Assembly (NCBI RefSeq): GCF_003226895.2
Contig: NZ_PNJG02000005.1
Location: 1-64,000, forward strand
Reading direction: 5' to 3'
DNA: 64,000 nucleotides
Source of the DNA: Kocuria tytonis
GTDB lineage: Bacteria; Actinomycetota; Actinomycetes; Actinomycetales; Micrococcaceae
Shown: piece by piece, positions 31,217 through 40,446 of the stretch
Numbering within the stretch: the stretch's first letter is position 1
How the letters are laid out: every line of letters starts with the position of its first letter
Program-made: the position numbers and the translations under genes
Notes under the pieces: generated by a model
Seen by the model: only the letters and a program-made list of their open reading frames with translations
Told to the model about the DNA's origin: nothing
Databases searched by the model: none

Positions 31217-32320
31217 TCAGGACCGGCCGAGGTAGCACGAGACCGCGTCCAGGAACGCGGTGGTCTCCTCCTCGGTGCCCGCGGTGACCCGCAGGTGGCC
31301 GGGAATCCCGACGTCCCGGACCAGCACGCCCTCGTCCAGGAGCCCCTGCCACATGGCGTGGGCGTCCGATCCGCACGCGAAGAACACGAAGTTGGAGTCG
31401 GAGGGGGCAGGATCCAGCCCGAGGCGCGAGAGCTCGGACACGATCCGGTCCCGCTGCCGTTTGACGTCCGCCACGGTGGCGAGCAGGGACGCGTGGTGCT
31501 CCAGGGCGGCCAGTGCCGTGGCCTGGGTGACGGTCGAGAGGTGGTACGGCAGCCGGACCAGTCGCATCGCATCCGCGAGGCGCGGGTCCGCGGCGAAGTA
31601 GCCCAGCCGGGCGCCGGCCAGGGCGAACGCCTTGCTCATGGTGCGCGTGACCACGAGACGGGCCCGGCCGGGCAGCAGCGTCAGGGCCGACGGCGTTCCC
31701 GCCCGGGCGAACTCGGCGTAGGCCTCGTCCACCACGACCACCATGTCGTGGAACTCCCCCGCCGCGTAGACGGCCTCGACCACGTCCAGCCCGAGCGCCG
31801 TGCCGGTGGGGTTGTTGGGAGAGCACAGGAACACGACGTCCGGGGCGTGCTCCCGGACCTGGCGCGCGGCGGACTCGGCCGTGAGGGAGAAGTCCTCCGC
31901 CCGCACACCCGCGATGTACTTCGTGCCGGTTCCCAGTGCCAGCAACGGGTACATGGAGTACGTGGGGGCGAAGCTGAGGACGGAACGCCCGGGACCGCCG
32001 AACGCCTGGAGGAGCTGCTGCAGGATCTCGTTGGACCCGTTGGCCGCCCAGAGGTTCTCGGCGGTGAGCCCGTGGCCGAGGTAGCCGGCCAGGGCCTCGC
32101 GCAGGTCCGTGAAGTCGCGGTCCGGATACCGGTTCAGGGCGCCGGCGGCCTCGCCCACGCGGCGGGCAATGGCCTCGACGACGTCCTGCGGCACCGGGTG
32201 CGTGTTCTCGTTGGTGTTCAGTGCCACCCGGACCTGCAGCTGGGGCGCGCCGTACGGCGACATGCCGCGGAGGTCGTCACGCAGCGGGAGGGCGGCCAGG
32301 GGATCGGCGGGAGAATTCAC
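31217..32320 (-). CDS. hisC: Histidinol-phosphate aminotransferase
   Basis: PLP enzyme of fold type I using glutamate to aminate imidazole acetol phosphate. The 367-residue protein has PLP Lys230 ([17 protein letters not shown]), NNPTGT at 169-174 and [11 protein letters not shown] start with -10 TAGACT exactly 6 nt upstream, so probably leaderless. hisD and hisG are not adjacent; upstream is the LysM gene. Confidence 0.94.
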   Translation of the reverse strand: MNSPADPLAALPLRDDLRGMSPYGAPQLQVRVALNTNENTHPVPQDVVEAIARRVGEAAGALNRYPDRDFTDLREALAGYLGHGLTAENLWAANGSNEILQQLLQAFGGPGRSVLSFAPTYSMYPLLALGTGTKYIAGVRAEDFSLTAESAARQVREHAPDVVFLCSPNNPTGTALGLDVVEAVYAAGEFHDMVVVVDEAYAEFARAGTPSALTLLPGRARLVVTRTMSKAFALAGARLGYFAADPRLADAMRLVRLPYHLSTVTQATALAALEHHASLLATVADVKRQRDRIVSELSRLGLDPAPSDSNFVFFACGSDAHAMWQGLLDEGVLVRDVGIPGHLRVTAGTEEETTAFLDAVSCYLGRS

Positions 32321-32326
32321 CGCCCC

Positions 32327-32332
32327 AGTCTA
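32327..32332 (-). promoter_or_regulatory. -10 element of hisC, predicted leaderless
   Basis: TAGACT on the minus strand ends 6 nt before the hisC GTG. It abuts the tandem repeat array at 32333-32402, which therefore supplies the -35 region. Confidence 0.45.
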
Positions 32333-32402
32333 GCGGGAGCACCCGTCAGCAGGAGGGCACCGCGTCAGCGGGAGGGCACCCTGTCAGCGGGAGGGCACCT
32401 CG
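32331..32402. repeat. 19-bp tandem repeat derived from the end of the LysM gene
   Basis: Three near-identical 18-19-bp units (minus-strand core GGTGCCCTCCCGCTGAC) plus a partial fourth. The first unit is the last codons and TGA stop of the LysM gene; the next two repeat that end, including the stop, and the partial copy merges into the hisC -10. It looks like slippage-driven duplication of a gene's 3' end. Confidence 0.8.
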
Positions 32403-32827
32403 AGCACCTGGCCGGCGGACAGCACGGACGAGGAGAGGCCGTTGAGCTCTGCGATGTCGTCCATGACCTCGCGGGTGTCGCGTGCCGGGTCCGCGGCGAC
32501 CGCGATGTCCCAGAGGGTCTGGTGCGCCTGCACCGTCACGCTGTGGGTCACGGGTTCGGACACGTGATCCGTGGAGGCCTTCACGGTGGCCGGCAGCAGG
32601 AACACCGCGGCCACCACCAGCAGCGCGGCGGCCCCGGTCACGAAGGGCAGCCCGATCAGGAACAACCGTCCTCGCCGGGTGAGGCGCAGGGAGCTGGACC
32701 CCGATTCCGCCGCGGTGGCTGCCACGGCATCGTGCTCGGCGGTGGCAGGATGCCCCGCGATCGTGGCAGCCCGGCCGACGGAGGACGCCGCGCGACGCAC
32801 GGTCCTCGGCATGATGAGAGCGGTCAT
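32384..32827 (-). CDS. LysM-domain membrane protein, candidate SOS-induced division regulator
   Basis: Product of 147 residues: basic N-terminus (MPRTVRRAASS), one TM helix at about residues 55-78, and a C-terminal LysM domain (SVTVQAHQTLWDIAV to GQVLEVPSR) that would bind peptidoglycan outside the membrane. ATG preceded by AGGAGG. It diverges from lexA across two SOS boxes. This matches the arrangement of ChiZ (Mycobacterium) and DivS-type proteins next to lexA, which restrain division during DNA damage. The functional link is inferred from topology and position. Confidence 0.8.
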   Translation of the reverse strand: MTALIMPRTVRRAASSVGRAATIAGHPATAEHDAVAATAAESGSSSLRLTRRGRLFLIGLPFVTGAAALLVVAAVFLLPATVKASTDHVSEPVTHSVTVQAHQTLWDIAVAADPARDTREVMDDIAELNGLSSSVLSAGQVLEVPSR

Positions 32828-32890
32828 GGCAACCTCCTGGTGATCTGAGCGGTTCCACCCGCGGGTGGGGTGTTCGAATCCCCCGCGGGG

Positions 32891-32906
32891 TAGAACACAT
32901 CTTCGA
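32891..32906. promoter_or_regulatory. SOS box (LexA site) facing the LysM gene
   Basis: TAGAACACATCTTCGA fits the actinobacterial consensus TCGAAC-N4-GTTCGA with two mismatches and correct 4-nt spacing. It lies 64 nt from the LysM start codon. A lone GTTCGA half site follows at 32872-32877. Confidence 0.55.
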
Positions 32907-32957
32907 ATTCCTGGGTCCAGTTCTAGCACGGATGTACGAAGGGTGTCGAGGTCCGTT

Positions 32958-32999
32958 TCGAACACATATTTGAACGTGTGCTCCGTGGCGGGTTAAGCT
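32958..32999 (+). promoter_or_regulatory. lexA promoter with SOS box
   Basis: -35 TTGAAC (32970-32975), 18-nt spacer and -10 TAAGCT (32994-32999). The SOS box TCGAACACATATTTGA (32958-32973) overlaps the -35, so LexA would block its own transcription. The left half is perfect and the right half is degenerate. Confidence 0.65.
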
Positions 33000-33113
33000 C
33001 GAGGTCACACAGGTGATAGTTGACCCCATGCCTCCGACACGCATAAGCGGACCCCCGGTTCGCAGCCCGTTCCTCGGGCACGCAGTGCGCGGCACGGCGA
33101 AAGGACCCCGCAC

Positions 33114-33854
33114 GTGAGCTCCACTTCCCCGGCTCCGCAGACGCCCGGCCCGCGCGTTCGAACACTCACGTCCCGACAGGCCAAGATCCTGGGCGTGGTC
33201 CAGCGCTCCATCTCCGACCGGGGCTACCCCCCGTCCATGCGCGAGATCGGTGACCTCGTGGGACTCGCCTCCCTGTCCAGCGTGACCCACCAGCTCGGTC
33301 AGCTGGAGAAGTGGGGCTACATCCGGCGGGACCCCCGCCGGCCGCGGGCCATGGAGGTGCTGCGGCCCCTCACCGCGCAGGAACTCGATCGCCACCTGGG
33401 CGCGTCGGAGTCCTCGGAGGGCACCTCCCCGCGCACGGTGCACACCATTGGCGATCTGCCCACCGTGGACGGTGACGACGCCATGGTGCCCGTTCCCCTG
33501 GTGGGCCGGATCGCCGCGGGTGGTCCCATCACCGCGGAGCAGTCCGTGGAGGAGGTCTACTCCCTGCCGCGCCAGTTCGTGGGCCACGGGCAGCTGTTCA
33601 TGCTCAAGGTGTCCGGTGACTCCATGATCGACGCCGCCATCTGCGACGGCGACTGGGTGGTGGTCCGGCAGCAGAACTCCGCCGAGAACGGGGACGTGGT
33701 GGCGGCACTGCTCGACGACGAGGCCACGGTCAAGACGTTCCGCCAGCGGGACGGCCACACGTGGTTGCTGCCGCAGAACACGCGGTACGAGCCCATCCTG
33801 GGCGATCACGCCACGGTGATGGGCAAGGTCGTCTCGGTCTTCCGCTCCCTCTGA
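33114..33854 (+). CDS. lexA: LexA repressor
   Basis: SOS master repressor that cleaves itself when RecA is activated. The 246-residue protein has an N-terminal winged helix (residues 18-85, [15 protein letters not shown]), the Ala135-Gly136 cleavage site in GRIAAGGP, and the Ser170/Lys207 dyad (SGDSMID, VKTFRQ). GTG start preceded by AAAGGA, about 115 nt after its promoter. Likely targets here are lexA, the LysM gene and recA. Confidence 0.96.
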   Translation: MSSTSPAPQTPGPRVRTLTSRQAKILGVVQRSISDRGYPPSMREIGDLVGLASLSSVTHQLGQLEKWGYIRRDPRRPRAMEVLRPLTAQELDRHLGASESSEGTSPRTVHTIGDLPTVDGDDAMVPVPLVGRIAAGGPITAEQSVEEVYSLPRQFVGHGQLFMLKVSGDSMIDAAICDGDWVVVRQQNSAENGDVVAALLDDEATVKTFRQRDGHTWLLPQNTRYEPILGDHATVMGKVVSVFRSL

Positions 33855-33914
33855 CGGGGCGGTGCGCGGCCCGCTCGCGGGCACGGCGCGAACCGGTCTC
33901 TCCTCCGGGCACGG

Positions 33915-35975
33915 TTAGCCCGTGCTGAGCCTCTCCAGCGCGCCCAGCACGGTCGTACGGTCCGTGGTGGGCCACAGCGGCGGCAGCGACGTCGCGAGGA
34001 AGGACCCATAGCGCGCCGTGGCCAGCCGGGAGTCCAGCACCGCCACCACGCCCCTGTCCTCCGCCGCGCGGATGAGCCGGCCGGCGCCCTGTGCAAGCCG
34101 GACCGCCGCGTGGGACGCGGACACCGTCATGAACCCGTTGGCGCCGGCTCGCTCCGCGGCCCGGGTGCGGGCGGTGCCCAGCGGATCGTCCGGGCGGGGG
34201 AACGGGATGCGGTCGATGACCACCAGTCGGCACGAGTGCCCCGGGACGTCCACGCCCTGCCACAGGCTCATGGTCCCGAAGAGACTCGCCGCGGGATCAT
34301 CCATGAACTCCTTCACGAGGGACGGCAGCGAGGCGTCCCCCTGGCACAGGATGGGGAGCTCGGTCCGCTCCCGCAGGGCTTCCGCCGCGTCCTCGGCGGC
34401 GCGCCGGGAGGAGAACAGCCCGAGCGCGCCACCCCCGGAGGCCTCCAGCAGGTCCAGCAGCTCCGCCAGCTGGGCCTCCGAGACCCCTCGGCCGGGCTTC
34501 TCGAGGTGCTTGGCCACGTACAGGATCCCCTGCCGGCGGTAGTCGAACGGGCTGCCCACGTCCACGCCGCGCCACGCGGGAGCACCCGGGCCCTGCAGCC
34601 CGAGGGACCCCGCCACGGAGGAGAACGAGGACCCGACGGCCAGGGTGGCCGAGGTCAGGACCACCGTGCGACCGTCGAAGAGCCCTTCCCGCAGGGGACC
34701 CGCCACGCTCAGCGGGGCGATGTTCAGGGTTGCGGGCTCCCCGGGCGAGGCCCCCACGTACCCTTCCGCGGGGCTCCACCGTCCCACCCGTGAGAGCCAT
34801 AGGACGTCGTGGGCGGTGTCCGCGCCCAGCATCCGCTCCGCGGTGTCCAGCAGCTCGGAGAGCCGGGAGCGGGCGGCGTGCCGCCCGGCCTCCTCGCCCT
34901 TGCCGTCACCCTTGGTGTCGCTCAGACCCGTGCGCGCGGCGTCCTGGACCCCTCGGACCGCGTACACCTGCTCCTCCGTGAATCCCCGCGGCAGCAGGCC
35001 GGAAGGGTCGGCGTCGAACGCCTTGTCGAAGGCCTGGGCCGCCCGCTCGAGGGCGTCGCTGGAGGCGGCCGTGTGCTTGCGCACCGCGGTGCTCGCGGCG
35101 CGCACGGCCGCCGCCGAGAGGGACGCCGTCACCGCACCGGTCACGCGGTCGCGCAGCTCGTGGGCCTCGTCCACGATCACGACGTCGTGCTCCGGGAGGA
35201 CGGCCAGTCCCTCGAAGGCGTTGATGGCGAGCAGGGCGTGGTTGGTGATCACCACGTCCGCCTCACCGGCCTCCGTGCGGGCCCGCTCCGCGAAGCACTG
35301 CTCCACCAGGGGACACTTCCGTCCCAGGCACTCCTTGGCGGTCACGGACACCTGTCGCCATGCGGCATCGGTGACACCGGGCCGGATGTCATCACGGTCC
35401 CCGGTCTCGGTGGTCTCGACCCACTCGCGCAGCCGCAGGACCTGCTGCGCGAGTCCGCCCACGGGCCGGTCCGCGACCGTGCCGCCGGGTGACGCCCCGG
35501 ACGGGGCCGCGAACAGGGCGGCGTCGTCGTCCTCCGGGTACCCGCCCTCCACCTTGTGCAGGCAGGCGTAGTTGGAGCGGCCCTTGAGCAGGGCCACGGT
35601 GGGACGCTCCGCCAACTCGTCCTCGAGGGCGTCCAGCAGGCGCGGGACGTCCCGCCCCGTGATCTGCGACTGCAGCGCGAGGGTGGCCGTGGCCACAACC
35701 ACGGGTTTCTCGGAGTCACGCGCGTGCCGCAGAGCGGGGACCAGGTACGCGAGGGACTTGCCGGTGCCGGTGCCCGCCTGCACGAGCAGGTGCCGCCGGG
35801 TCTCCAGGGCCTCCGCGACCTTGGCCGCCATGAACCGCTGCCCCTCCCGACGCTGACCGCCCAGCGCGGTGACGGCGGCATCGAGCAGCTCCAGCGCGTC
35901 GGCACCCCCGGGCAGCGACTCCGGGCGGATCCCGGAGACGTCCCGCCCCGACTCGTCGACGAACGGTGCGGTCAT
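33915..35975 (-). CDS. DinG/XPD-family ATP-dependent helicase
   Basis: Superfamily 2 Fe-S helicase of 686 residues. Walker A AGTGTGKS at 67-74, a cysteine set for a 4Fe-4S cluster (YACLHK and CLGRKCPLVEQC), DEAH box VIVDEAHE, and motif VI QGAGRLIRA near the C-terminus. Likely unwinds DNA 5' to 3' in repair, such as at forks or R-loops. It converges on lexA and its ATG overlaps the hflX stop as ATGA, so it is coupled to hflX. No SOS box is visible before hflX. Confidence 0.9.
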   Translation of the reverse strand: MTAPFVDESGRDVSGIRPESLPGGADALELLDAAVTALGGQRREGQRFMAAKVAEALETRRHLLVQAGTGTGKSLAYLVPALRHARDSEKPVVVATATLALQSQITGRDVPRLLDALEDELAERPTVALLKGRSNYACLHKVEGGYPEDDDAALFAAPSGASPGGTVADRPVGGLAQQVLRLREWVETTETGDRDDIRPGVTDAAWRQVSVTAKECLGRKCPLVEQCFAERARTEAGEADVVITNHALLAINAFEGLAVLPEHDVVIVDEAHELRDRVTGAVTASLSAAAVRAASTAVRKHTAASSDALERAAQAFDKAFDADPSGLLPRGFTEEQVYAVRGVQDAARTGLSDTKGDGKGEEAGRHAARSRLSELLDTAERMLGADTAHDVLWLSRVGRWSPAEGYVGASPGEPATLNIAPLSVAGPLREGLFDGRTVVLTSATLAVGSSFSSVAGSLGLQGPGAPAWRGVDVGSPFDYRRQGILYVAKHLEKPGRGVSEAQLAELLDLLEASGGGALGLFSSRRAAEDAAEALRERTELPILCQGDASLPSLVKEFMDDPAASLFGTMSLWQGVDVPGHSCRLVVIDRIPFPRPDDPLGTARTRAAERAGANGFMTVSASHAAVRLAQGAGRLIRAAEDRGVVAVLDSRLATARYGSFLATSLPPLWPTTDRTTVLGALERLSTG

Positions 35976-37615
35976 GCTCCCGCGGGGTCCTGCGCCGCCG
36001 CCGTCTCCGACGTCCCGGACCCGGTCCGGTAGGACTCGAGATCCCCCACGAGGTCCTCGCGCACCCGCACGTGCAGCCGGGTGCCGTCGGGCGTGTGCTC
36101 GGTGCTCAGGATCTCGGCGTCCTGGGCGTGCAGCCGGGACACCACCTCGCCGTGGACGTAGGGGATGAGCAGGTCCAGCTCGTGATCGGGGCGGGGAATG
36201 GCCGCGGAGATCAGACGCCGCAGCTCCTCGATGCCCTCGCCCGTGCGCGCGGAGACCGCCACCGAGGGGTGCTCGCGGTTGCGCAGCCGCGCGAGCACCA
36301 CGGGATCCGCGATGTCGGCCTTGTTCAGCGCCACGATCTCCGGGACGTCGTTCGCACCCACGTCCGTGAGGACGTCCCGGACGGCCTTGAGCTGGCCCTC
36401 CGGGTCCGGGTGCGAGGCGTCCACCACGTGCACGATCACGTCCGAGTCCGCGACCTCCTCGAGGGTCGAGCGGAAGGCCTCCACCAGCTGCGTGGGCAGC
36501 GAGCGCACGAATCCCACGGTGTCCGCGAGCGTGTACCCGATGCCGTCCGGCGTCTGCGCCTTGCGCACCGTGGGATCCAGTGTGGCGAACAGCGCGTTCT
36601 CCACGAGCACGCCAGCGTCCGTGAGCCGGTTGAGCAGGGAGGACTTCCCCGCGTTGGTGTATCCCGCGATGGCCACCGAGGGCACGGCATTGCGCCTGCG
36701 GTTCAACCGCTTGGTCTCCCGGGCCGGCTTCATCGCGGCGATCTCCCGGCGCAGCTTGGACATGCGCTGGCGGATCCGCCGCCGGTCCAGCTCGATCTTG
36801 GTCTCACCCGGACCGCGGCTGCCGATGCCCTCACCGGATGCGGCGCGACCGCCGGCCTGGCGGGACAGGGACTCGCCCCAGCCGCGCAGCCGAGGGAGCA
36901 TGTACTCCAGCTGTGCGAGCTCCACCTGGGCCTTGCCCTCCTTGGACTTGGCGTGCTGCGCGAAGATGTCCAGGATCAGGCCCGTACGGTCGATCACCTT
37001 GACCTTGACCACGTCCTCCAGGGCGCGCCGCTGGGACGGTGCGAGCTCCGCGTCCACGATCACGGTGTCCGCGCCGGTGGCGGCCACGACGTCCTTGAGC
37101 TCCAGGGCCTTGCCGGACCCCAGGTAGGTCCCCGGGTCCGGGGTGACGCGGCGCTGCAGCAGACCGTCCATGACCTCGGAACCGGCGGTCTCGGCGAGCG
37201 CGGCGAGCTCGCGCAGGGAGTTCTCCGCGTCCGCGAGCGTCCCGCTGGAGTAGAGCCCCGCCAGCACCACTCGTTCGAGCCGCAGCTGGCGGTACTCCAC
37301 CTCGGTGACGTCCTCGAGTTCCGTGGACAGGCCGGCCACCCGGCGCAGCGCACGGCGCTCCTCGAGATCGCGCTGCTCGCCGTCGGCGGCACCGAGGACG
37401 TCCTCCTCGGCCGCGAGCTCACGGGCGCGACCGAGGTGGTCGTGACCCGCGCGAGGAGCGGGGGCGGGGGCATCGGCCGTGCTCACGGGTTCCGCCCGCG
37501 AGCGCGCCCGGGCAAGCACGCGCGAGACGACGTCCTCGAGCTCGGATCCGGTCAGCTCCCCCGAGGTCTCGGGGTGCTCGGCGGCGGAGTTCCGGTGGGT
37601 GGGAGTATCAGTCAT
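35972..37615 (-). CDS. hflX: Ribosome-splitting GTPase HflX
   Basis: GTPase that rescues stalled 70S ribosomes by splitting them; in mycobacteria linked to macrolide tolerance. The 547-residue product has a long charged N-terminal extension (~90 residues), the glycine-rich HflX domain (YLGSGKALEL, RLRGWGESLSRQAGG, GSRGPGETKIELDRRRI) and a G domain with GYTNAGKSS, DTVGFVRSLP and NKAD. ATG at 37615. Coupled to the downstream helicase gene. Confidence 0.94.
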   Translation of the reverse strand: MTDTPTHRNSAAEHPETSGELTGSELEDVVSRVLARARSRAEPVSTADAPAPAPRAGHDHLGRARELAAEEDVLGAADGEQRDLEERRALRRVAGLSTELEDVTEVEYRQLRLERVVLAGLYSSGTLADAENSLRELAALAETAGSEVMDGLLQRRVTPDPGTYLGSGKALELKDVVAATGADTVIVDAELAPSQRRALEDVVKVKVIDRTGLILDIFAQHAKSKEGKAQVELAQLEYMLPRLRGWGESLSRQAGGRAASGEGIGSRGPGETKIELDRRRIRQRMSKLRREIAAMKPARETKRLNRRRNAVPSVAIAGYTNAGKSSLLNRLTDAGVLVENALFATLDPTVRKAQTPDGIGYTLADTVGFVRSLPTQLVEAFRSTLEEVADSDVIVHVVDASHPDPEGQLKAVRDVLTDVGANDVPEIVALNKADIADPVVLARLRNREHPSVAVSARTGEGIEELRRLISAAIPRPDHELDLLIPYVHGEVVSRLHAQDAEILSTEHTPDGTRLHVRVREDLVGDLESYRTGSGTSETAAAQDPAGA

Positions 37616-37701
37616 GGTTCCTTGATCTGCGCTGGGACTGGAAGTCCTCAGTCTACTGCCGGAGGCGGACACGCCCACGGCGGGCACTAGCATGTGGAGC
37701 C

Positions 37702-38319
37702 ATGACCCCCGAGCGCCCCGCCCCGCACTACTTCGTCTCCGACCCCGAGCTGCCCGAGAAACCGCGGCGGCTGAGCGTGGAGCTGCGCGGCCGGCGCGTG
37801 GACGTGGGGACGGCGGCGGGGGTCTTCTCCCCCACGGACCTGGACCGGGGAACCGCCGCGCTGCTGCGCCACGTCCCGGACCCGCGGGGGCGCTCGTTCC
37901 TGGACATCGGGTGCGGGTGGGGGCCGCTGAGCCTCGCGCTCGCGCTCGCGGACCCCGAGGCGATGGTCACCGCGGTGGACGTCAACGAGCGCAGCCTCCG
38001 CCTGACCGCGATGAACGCCCGCTCCCTCGGACTCGAGCGCGTGGAGGCCCGCCTGCCCCGGGACGTCCCGGCGGACCGCACCTTCGACACCATCTGGTCC
38101 AACCCGCCGATCCGCGTGGGCAAGGACGCCCTCCACGACATCCTGACGACGTGGCTGCCCCGCCTCTCGCCCGGTGGTTCCGCGTGGCTCGTGGTCCAGA
38201 AGAACCTGGGCGGGGACAGTCTGCAGCGCTGGCTCGCCGAGACGCTCGGGGAGGATTTCGCCGTTGCGCGGGCCGCCACGGACAAGGGGTTCCGCATCAT
38301 CACGGTCACGCGCGGCTGA
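37702..38319 (+). CDS. Class I SAM methyltransferase (RsmC-like)
   Basis: Product of 205 residues matching the catalytic half of RsmC/RlmG-type RNA guanine-N2 methyltransferases. Motif I LDIGCGWGPLS is near residues 68-78, and SNPPIRVGK near 133 is the catalytic NPPY-type motif. FVSDPELPEKPRRLSVELRG at the start is typical of actinobacterial single-domain members. A TAGCAT -10 lies 8 nt before the ATG, so the leader is very short. Substrate is unproven. Confidence 0.82.
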   Translation: MTPERPAPHYFVSDPELPEKPRRLSVELRGRRVDVGTAAGVFSPTDLDRGTAALLRHVPDPRGRSFLDIGCGWGPLSLALALADPEAMVTAVDVNERSLRLTAMNARSLGLERVEARLPRDVPADRTFDTIWSNPPIRVGKDALHDILTTWLPRLSPGGSAWLVVQKNLGGDSLQRWLAETLGEDFAVARAATDKGFRIITVTRG

Positions 38320-38390
38320 TCCGGCCCCGTCGGGAGCGGGCCGCTCCTCGTCCGGCTGCATCCCGCCGGGCCAAGAGACACCCCGCCGGG

Positions 38391-38522
38391 TCACGACGCA
38401 CGAGGGATGCCCGACGGGACGCGGGTCGAGGTGCGCCCCGGAGTGGCGAGGGCCGCGAGGACCGCGCGAGCGACGTCGTCCTCCCACACGAACGCCGCAG
38501 GAGTCCCGAGGTCCGGACCCGG
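38391..38522 (-). pseudogene. Possible remnant of an NAD-dependent epimerase/SDR gene
   Basis: Immediately after dapF, one minus-strand frame reads TPAAFVWEDDVARAVLAAL then ATPGRTSTRVPSGIPRAS and a stop. FVWEDDVARAVLAAL closely resembles the C-terminal FVHVDDVARA-type motif of atypical SDR/NAD-dependent epimerases. No upstream part of such a protein is found, since the frame runs into dapF. It may be the decayed end of a lost gene, or chance in GC-rich DNA. This gap (38320-38551) holds nothing else apart from the hairpin. Confidence 0.35.
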
Positions 38523-38558
38523 CGCTGACCGGACCCCGGCCGGCGGTCCGGTCAGCGC
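38522..38558 (-). terminator. 14-bp perfect hairpin at the dapF stop
   Basis: Arms 38522-38535 and 38545-38558 are perfectly complementary with a 9-nt loop; the dapF TGA lies inside the right arm. Very stable, without U-tract. Probably the terminator of miaB-miaA-dapF. Confidence 0.55.
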
Positions 38559-39496
38559 AGTTCGGCGGTGGCCACCACCCGGACGGGGCCGGCGAGGACC
38601 ACGTGCTCCGTGCCGTCGGGGGCGGGCACGAAGGTGACGGACAGGACGCCGCCGGGGACCTGGACGAACCAGCGGTCCGGTGATTCCGGGCCGCCCCAGA
38701 AGCGGGTGGCAGCTGCCGCGGCGCACGCCCCGGTGCCGCACGAGTGGGTCTCGCCCACCCCGCGTTCGTGGACGCGCATCTCGAGGCGGCCCAGATCGCT
38801 GTCGTCGTGGTCCAGGGGAACCACGAACTCCACGTTCGTGCCGTCCGCGGGCAGCGGGTCCACCGTGGGCGCGGCGTGCAGGTCCAGGCCGTCCAGCTTC
38901 TCCCCCTCGGACAGCGCGACGACCGTGTGCGGGTTGCCTATGTCGATGGACACCGCGGGCCGCGGGACGGTCAGCCCCGCGGCGCTCACCACGCAGTCCG
39001 AGCCACGCTCCCGTGCGGTGTCCCCGTGGCTGAAGCTCCAGGGACCCATGTCCACGGCGTACCCGCTGGAGGTGCGCGCCACCGTGCGCACCCCGGCGCG
39101 CGTGCCGATGCGCAGCCGAGCGCCCCGGGGCAGGGTGACGAGTCCCTCGCGCACGAGGTGGTCCACGAACACCCGCACCCCGTTGCCGCACATCTGCGCC
39201 ACGGACCCGTCCGCGTTGCGGTAGTCCATGAACCACTCGGCGTCCGGGTGCCGCTCCAGCAGCCGCTGCCCCTCCGGAAGGTGCCGCGACCGCACGGCTC
39301 GGATCAGGCCGTCACCGCCCAGACCCATGTGACGGTCGCACACGGCGGCCACGGTGTCCGGGGACACGTCGCGGGAGCCGTCCGCGTCCGTGTAGACCAC
39401 GAAGTCGTTGCCCGTCCCGTGCGCCTTGGTCACCCGGGTGCCCGTCAGTTCCTGCCAGCCCATTGCCCGTTCCGTCCCCTCGGTGGTCTCACTCAT
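38552..39496 (-). CDS. dapF: Diaminopimelate epimerase
   Basis: Interconverts LL- and meso-diaminopimelate for lysine and peptidoglycan. The 314-residue product has the catalytic pair Cys103 ([10 protein letters not shown]) and Cys253 ([10 protein letters not shown]) and [11 protein letters not shown] at the N-terminus. Start is uncertain: ATG 39496 overlaps the miaA stop, ATGs at 39505/39508 lie further inside miaA, and ATG 39463 would leave a shorter N-terminus. Third gene of miaB-miaA-dapF. Confidence 0.94.
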   Translation of the reverse strand: MSETTEGTERAMGWQELTGTRVTKAHGTGNDFVVYTDADGSRDVSPDTVAAVCDRHMGLGGDGLIRAVRSRHLPEGQRLLERHPDAEWFMDYRNADGSVAQMCGNGVRVFVDHLVREGLVTLPRGARLRIGTRAGVRTVARTSSGYAVDMGPWSFSHGDTARERGSDCVVSAAGLTVPRPAVSIDIGNPHTVVALSEGEKLDGLDLHAAPTVDPLPADGTNVEFVVPLDHDDSDLGRLEMRVHERGVGETHSCGTGACAAAAATRFWGGPESPDRWFVQVPGGVLSVTFVPAPDGTEHVVLAGPVRVVATAELR

Positions 39497-40427
39497 GCGC
39501 GTCATCATACTGAGCGCGGAGAATGTTCCACGCCCGCTCCGTCAGCTCCTCCACGCCCCCCTGAGTCCCCGCGTCCAGCCAGTGGATCCTGGGGTCCGCA
39601 CGGAACCACGTGCGCTGCCGCTTGGTGAACCTCCGCGTGGCCGCCACGGTCTCGTCACGCGCCTCGGCGAGGGTGAGGGATCCGTCCAGGACGGACAGCA
39701 GCTGCGGGTAGCCCAGGGCCTTGCCGGCCGTGGGGCTCGTCCGCAGACCGGCGGCCTCCAGGGTGCGCACCTCGTCCAGCCACCCGCGCCCGAGCATCGC
39801 GTCCACCCGGCGGGCCAGGCGCCCGTTCAGGGCGTCCCGGTCCATGGTGAGGCCCAGCTGCACGGTGGGTCGTACGTAGCGTCGCTCCGGCATGAAGGAG
39901 GTGAAGGGGCGGCCCGTGATGTCGTGCACCTCCAGGGCGCGGACGAGCCGCCGGTCGTCCCCGACCCGGGCCGCCGATTCCGGGTCCACCGCCGCGAGCT
40001 CGGCCAGCAGCCGCGCCCTGCCCTCGCGGCGCAGCTGCTCCTCACGCCGTGCCCGGACGGCGGCGTCCGTGCCGGGGAACTCGATGGCGTCGAGCGCCGC
40101 CCGGACGTACAGGCCCGAGCCGCCCACAAGGATGGGCACCCTCCCCCGCCGGGCGATGTCGGCGGCAATGGAGCGGGCGTCCCGCTGGAAGGCGGCCACC
40201 GACGCCTCGTCCGCGATCTCCAGCACGTCGAGCATGTGGTGGGGCACGCCGGCGCGCTGCTCCGGGGGCAGTTTCGCGGTCCCGATGTCCATCCCCCGGT
40301 AGAGCTGCAGCGCGTCCGCGTTGATGATCTCCCCGTCCAGGCGGTGGGCCAGGGCGATCCCCAGATCGGACTTCCCGGTGCCGGTGGGCCCCACGACGGC
40401 GAGAAGCGGCTTCACGGCGCCCGCCAC
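39489..40427 (-). CDS. miaA: tRNA dimethylallyltransferase
   Basis: Adds a dimethylallyl group to A37 of tRNAs reading UNN codons, before MiaB acts. The 312-residue protein has Walker A GPTGTGKS (residues 13-20), [17 protein letters not shown] and the [13 protein letters not shown] motif. GTG at 40427 lies 20 nt after miaB; a GTG 12 nt further in is an alternative. Confidence 0.95.
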   Translation of the reverse strand: MAGAVKPLLAVVGPTGTGKSDLGIALAHRLDGEIINADALQLYRGMDIGTAKLPPEQRAGVPHHMLDVLEIADEASVAAFQRDARSIAADIARRGRVPILVGGSGLYVRAALDAIEFPGTDAAVRARREEQLRREGRARLLAELAAVDPESAARVGDDRRLVRALEVHDITGRPFTSFMPERRYVRPTVQLGLTMDRDALNGRLARRVDAMLGRGWLDEVRTLEAAGLRTSPTAGKALGYPQLLSVLDGSLTLAEARDETVAATRRFTKRQRTWFRADPRIHWLDAGTQGGVEELTERAWNILRAQYDDAHE

Positions 40428-40446
40428 CCCGCCAGAGCCCCCACGA

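Noticed and set aside
38391-39236. 281-codon minus-strand frame across dapF
   Set aside because: Most of it is an out-of-frame shadow of dapF. Only the last ~44 codons beyond dapF look protein-like, reported as a possible remnant.
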